Shown here: positions 5,480 through 5,872 of the stretch, piece after piece | Numbering within the stretch: the first letter of the stretch is position 1 | Layout: each line of letters opens with the position of its first letter | Origin: Longimicrobium sp. | GTDB taxonomy: Bacteria > Gemmatimonadota > Gemmatimonadetes > Longimicrobiales > Longimicrobiaceae | NCBI GenBank assembly: GCA_030446945.1 | Contig: JAUJMI010000162.1 | Coordinates: forward strand, 1 to 5,872 | DNA: 5,872 nt | Direction of reading: 5' to 3' | The notes under the pieces: generated by a model | Seen by the model: the letters and a program-made list of their open reading frames with translations, nothing else | What the model was told of the DNA's origin: nothing | Databases searched by the model: none | Translations under genes and position numbers: made by a program

Positions 5480-5752
5480 CTAGCGGAGGATCTGGAATCC
5501 TCCCCCATAGGAGGCGAGATCGACGGCGATGGGCTCTACTGCGTCCACCTGCGCGCCGGGGGGGCCGGACGAGAGGCGGCGGCGAAGCTCGTCGAGCGCC
5601 GCCGCCTCTCCGCGTGCCTGCACCTCCACCGAACCGTCGGCCGCATTCCTCACCGTCCCGTGCAGGCTGAGCTGCCGCGCCTGGAGCCGGGTCCACCAGC
5701 GGAACCCGACCCCCTGCACCCGACCGCTCACCCGGAAGGCGGCCTCCGGCAT
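5480..5752 (-). CDS. Acylphosphatase
   Basis: This 90-residue protein is a complete acylphosphatase, a small cytoplasmic alpha/beta enzyme that hydrolyses acyl-phosphates such as acetyl phosphate or carbamoyl phosphate. The signature VSGRVQGVGFRWWTRLQA (8-25) contains the phosphate-binding loop and the catalytic Arg18. The second motif, GTVRNAADGSVEVQARG (32-48), contains the catalytic Asn36, and the C-terminus (GGGFQILR) resembles the usual F-x-I ending. The length is that of the family. The ATG at 5752 is the natural start, just before the conserved strand; the upstream GAG is a weak ribosome binding site. The stop of the preceding minus-strand gene lies only 3 nt before this ATG, so the two are probably co-transcribed and translationally coupled. 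It converges on mnmE across a 236-bp spacer. Confidence 0.95.
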   Translation of the reverse strand: MPEAAFRVSGRVQGVGFRWWTRLQARQLSLHGTVRNAADGSVEVQARGEAAALDELRRRLSSGPPGAQVDAVEPIAVDLASYGGGFQILR

Positions 5753-5755
5753 CTC

Positions 5756-5872
5756 TCAGTACTGCGACTGCCCGCCCGAGCGGCCTCCGCCGCCGCTCCC
5801 GCCGCCGGAGCGCTGGCCTCCCTGGCCTCCGCCCTGCGACCGCTGCTGGCCGCCGCCCTGCTGGCCGCCGCC
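5756..5872 (-). CDS. C-terminal Gly/Gln-rich tail of an unidentified protein (partial)
   Basis: The last 38 codons of a minus-strand gene are visible, ending at the TGA at 5758-5756; the rest lies beyond the window. The residues are almost only Gly, Gln, Ser and Arg, with two GGGQQ units first and ending GRSGGQSQY. Such tails are disordered and occur at the ends of RNA-binding proteins (RRM or DEAD-box helicases) and some single-stranded-DNA-binding proteins. The acidic DDDIPF-type tip of SSB is absent here, and the family cannot be decided from the tail alone. The clean open frame, the stop 3 nt before the acylphosphatase ATG, and the shared strand support a real gene in one operon with it. 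Confidence 0.65.
   Translation of the reverse strand, partial: GGGQQGGGQQRSQGGGQGGQRSGGGSGGGGRSGGQSQY

Noticed and set aside
5485..5503. GGAGGAT/ATCCTCC hairpin at the 3' end of the acylphosphatase gene
   Set aside because: The stem is inside the coding end (codons for FQILR) and no T tract follows on the minus strand, so it is not a convincing terminator.
4809..5696. 295-codon open frame on the minus strand
   Set aside because: It runs across the 3' end of mnmE, the palindrome and part of the acylphosphatase gene in another frame. Its composition is Arg/Pro/Gly-rich with no recognisable motif.

Overview
The base composition is very GC-rich, with GC-rich third codon positions throughout. 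The gene set is the classic bacterial replication-origin neighbourhood: dnaA divergent from rpmH-rnpA-yidD-yidC, followed by mnmE. A YidC with a large periplasmic domain after its first membrane segment indicates an envelope with an outer membrane. The overall character (high GC, Ala/Pro-rich linkers, this gene order) would fit a soil bacterium such as Gemmatimonadota/Longimicrobium, but that assignment is inference from impression, not a database match. Essentially the whole window is chromosomal housekeeping sequence; I see no mobile element, CRISPR array, tRNA or rRNA.

Layout. 1-713 (minus): the N-terminal 237 codons of DnaA, cut by the window edge. 714-1029: a divergent control region with a dnaA promoter (minus), an rpmH promoter (plus), a near-consensus DnaA box inside the dnaA promoter, and two arrays of a GGGGAAC heptamer. 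1030-3570 (plus): a tight cluster of rpmH (ribosomal protein L34), rnpA (RNase P protein), yidD (membrane-insertion factor) and yidC (membrane insertase), closed by a strong intrinsic terminator at 3598-3633. 3571-3863: a spacer with at most one dubious small ORF. 3864-5243 (plus): mnmE, the tRNA U34-modifying GTPase. 5244-5479: a spacer with a long imperfect inverted repeat. 5480-5752 (minus): acylphosphatase. 5756-5872 (minus): the Gly/Gln-rich C-terminal tail of a protein whose body lies beyond the window; it sits 3 nt upstream of the acylphosphatase gene and probably shares its transcript.

Functionally, dnaA starts replication. rpmH, rnpA, yidD and yidC link ribosome assembly, tRNA 5' maturation and membrane-protein insertion, and mnmE modifies tRNA wobble positions. 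The acylphosphatase pair converges on mnmE and is a separate unit.

The most interesting signals are non-coding. The same G-rich heptamer occurs just upstream of the -35 boxes of both divergent promoters, in the same orientation relative to each promoter. It also occurs as five tandem units inside mnmE, where it encodes the loop after an atypical G4 motif (TQAD instead of NKxD). An 88-bp imperfect palindrome lies between mnmE and the acylphosphatase gene. No wholly new biological system is evident.
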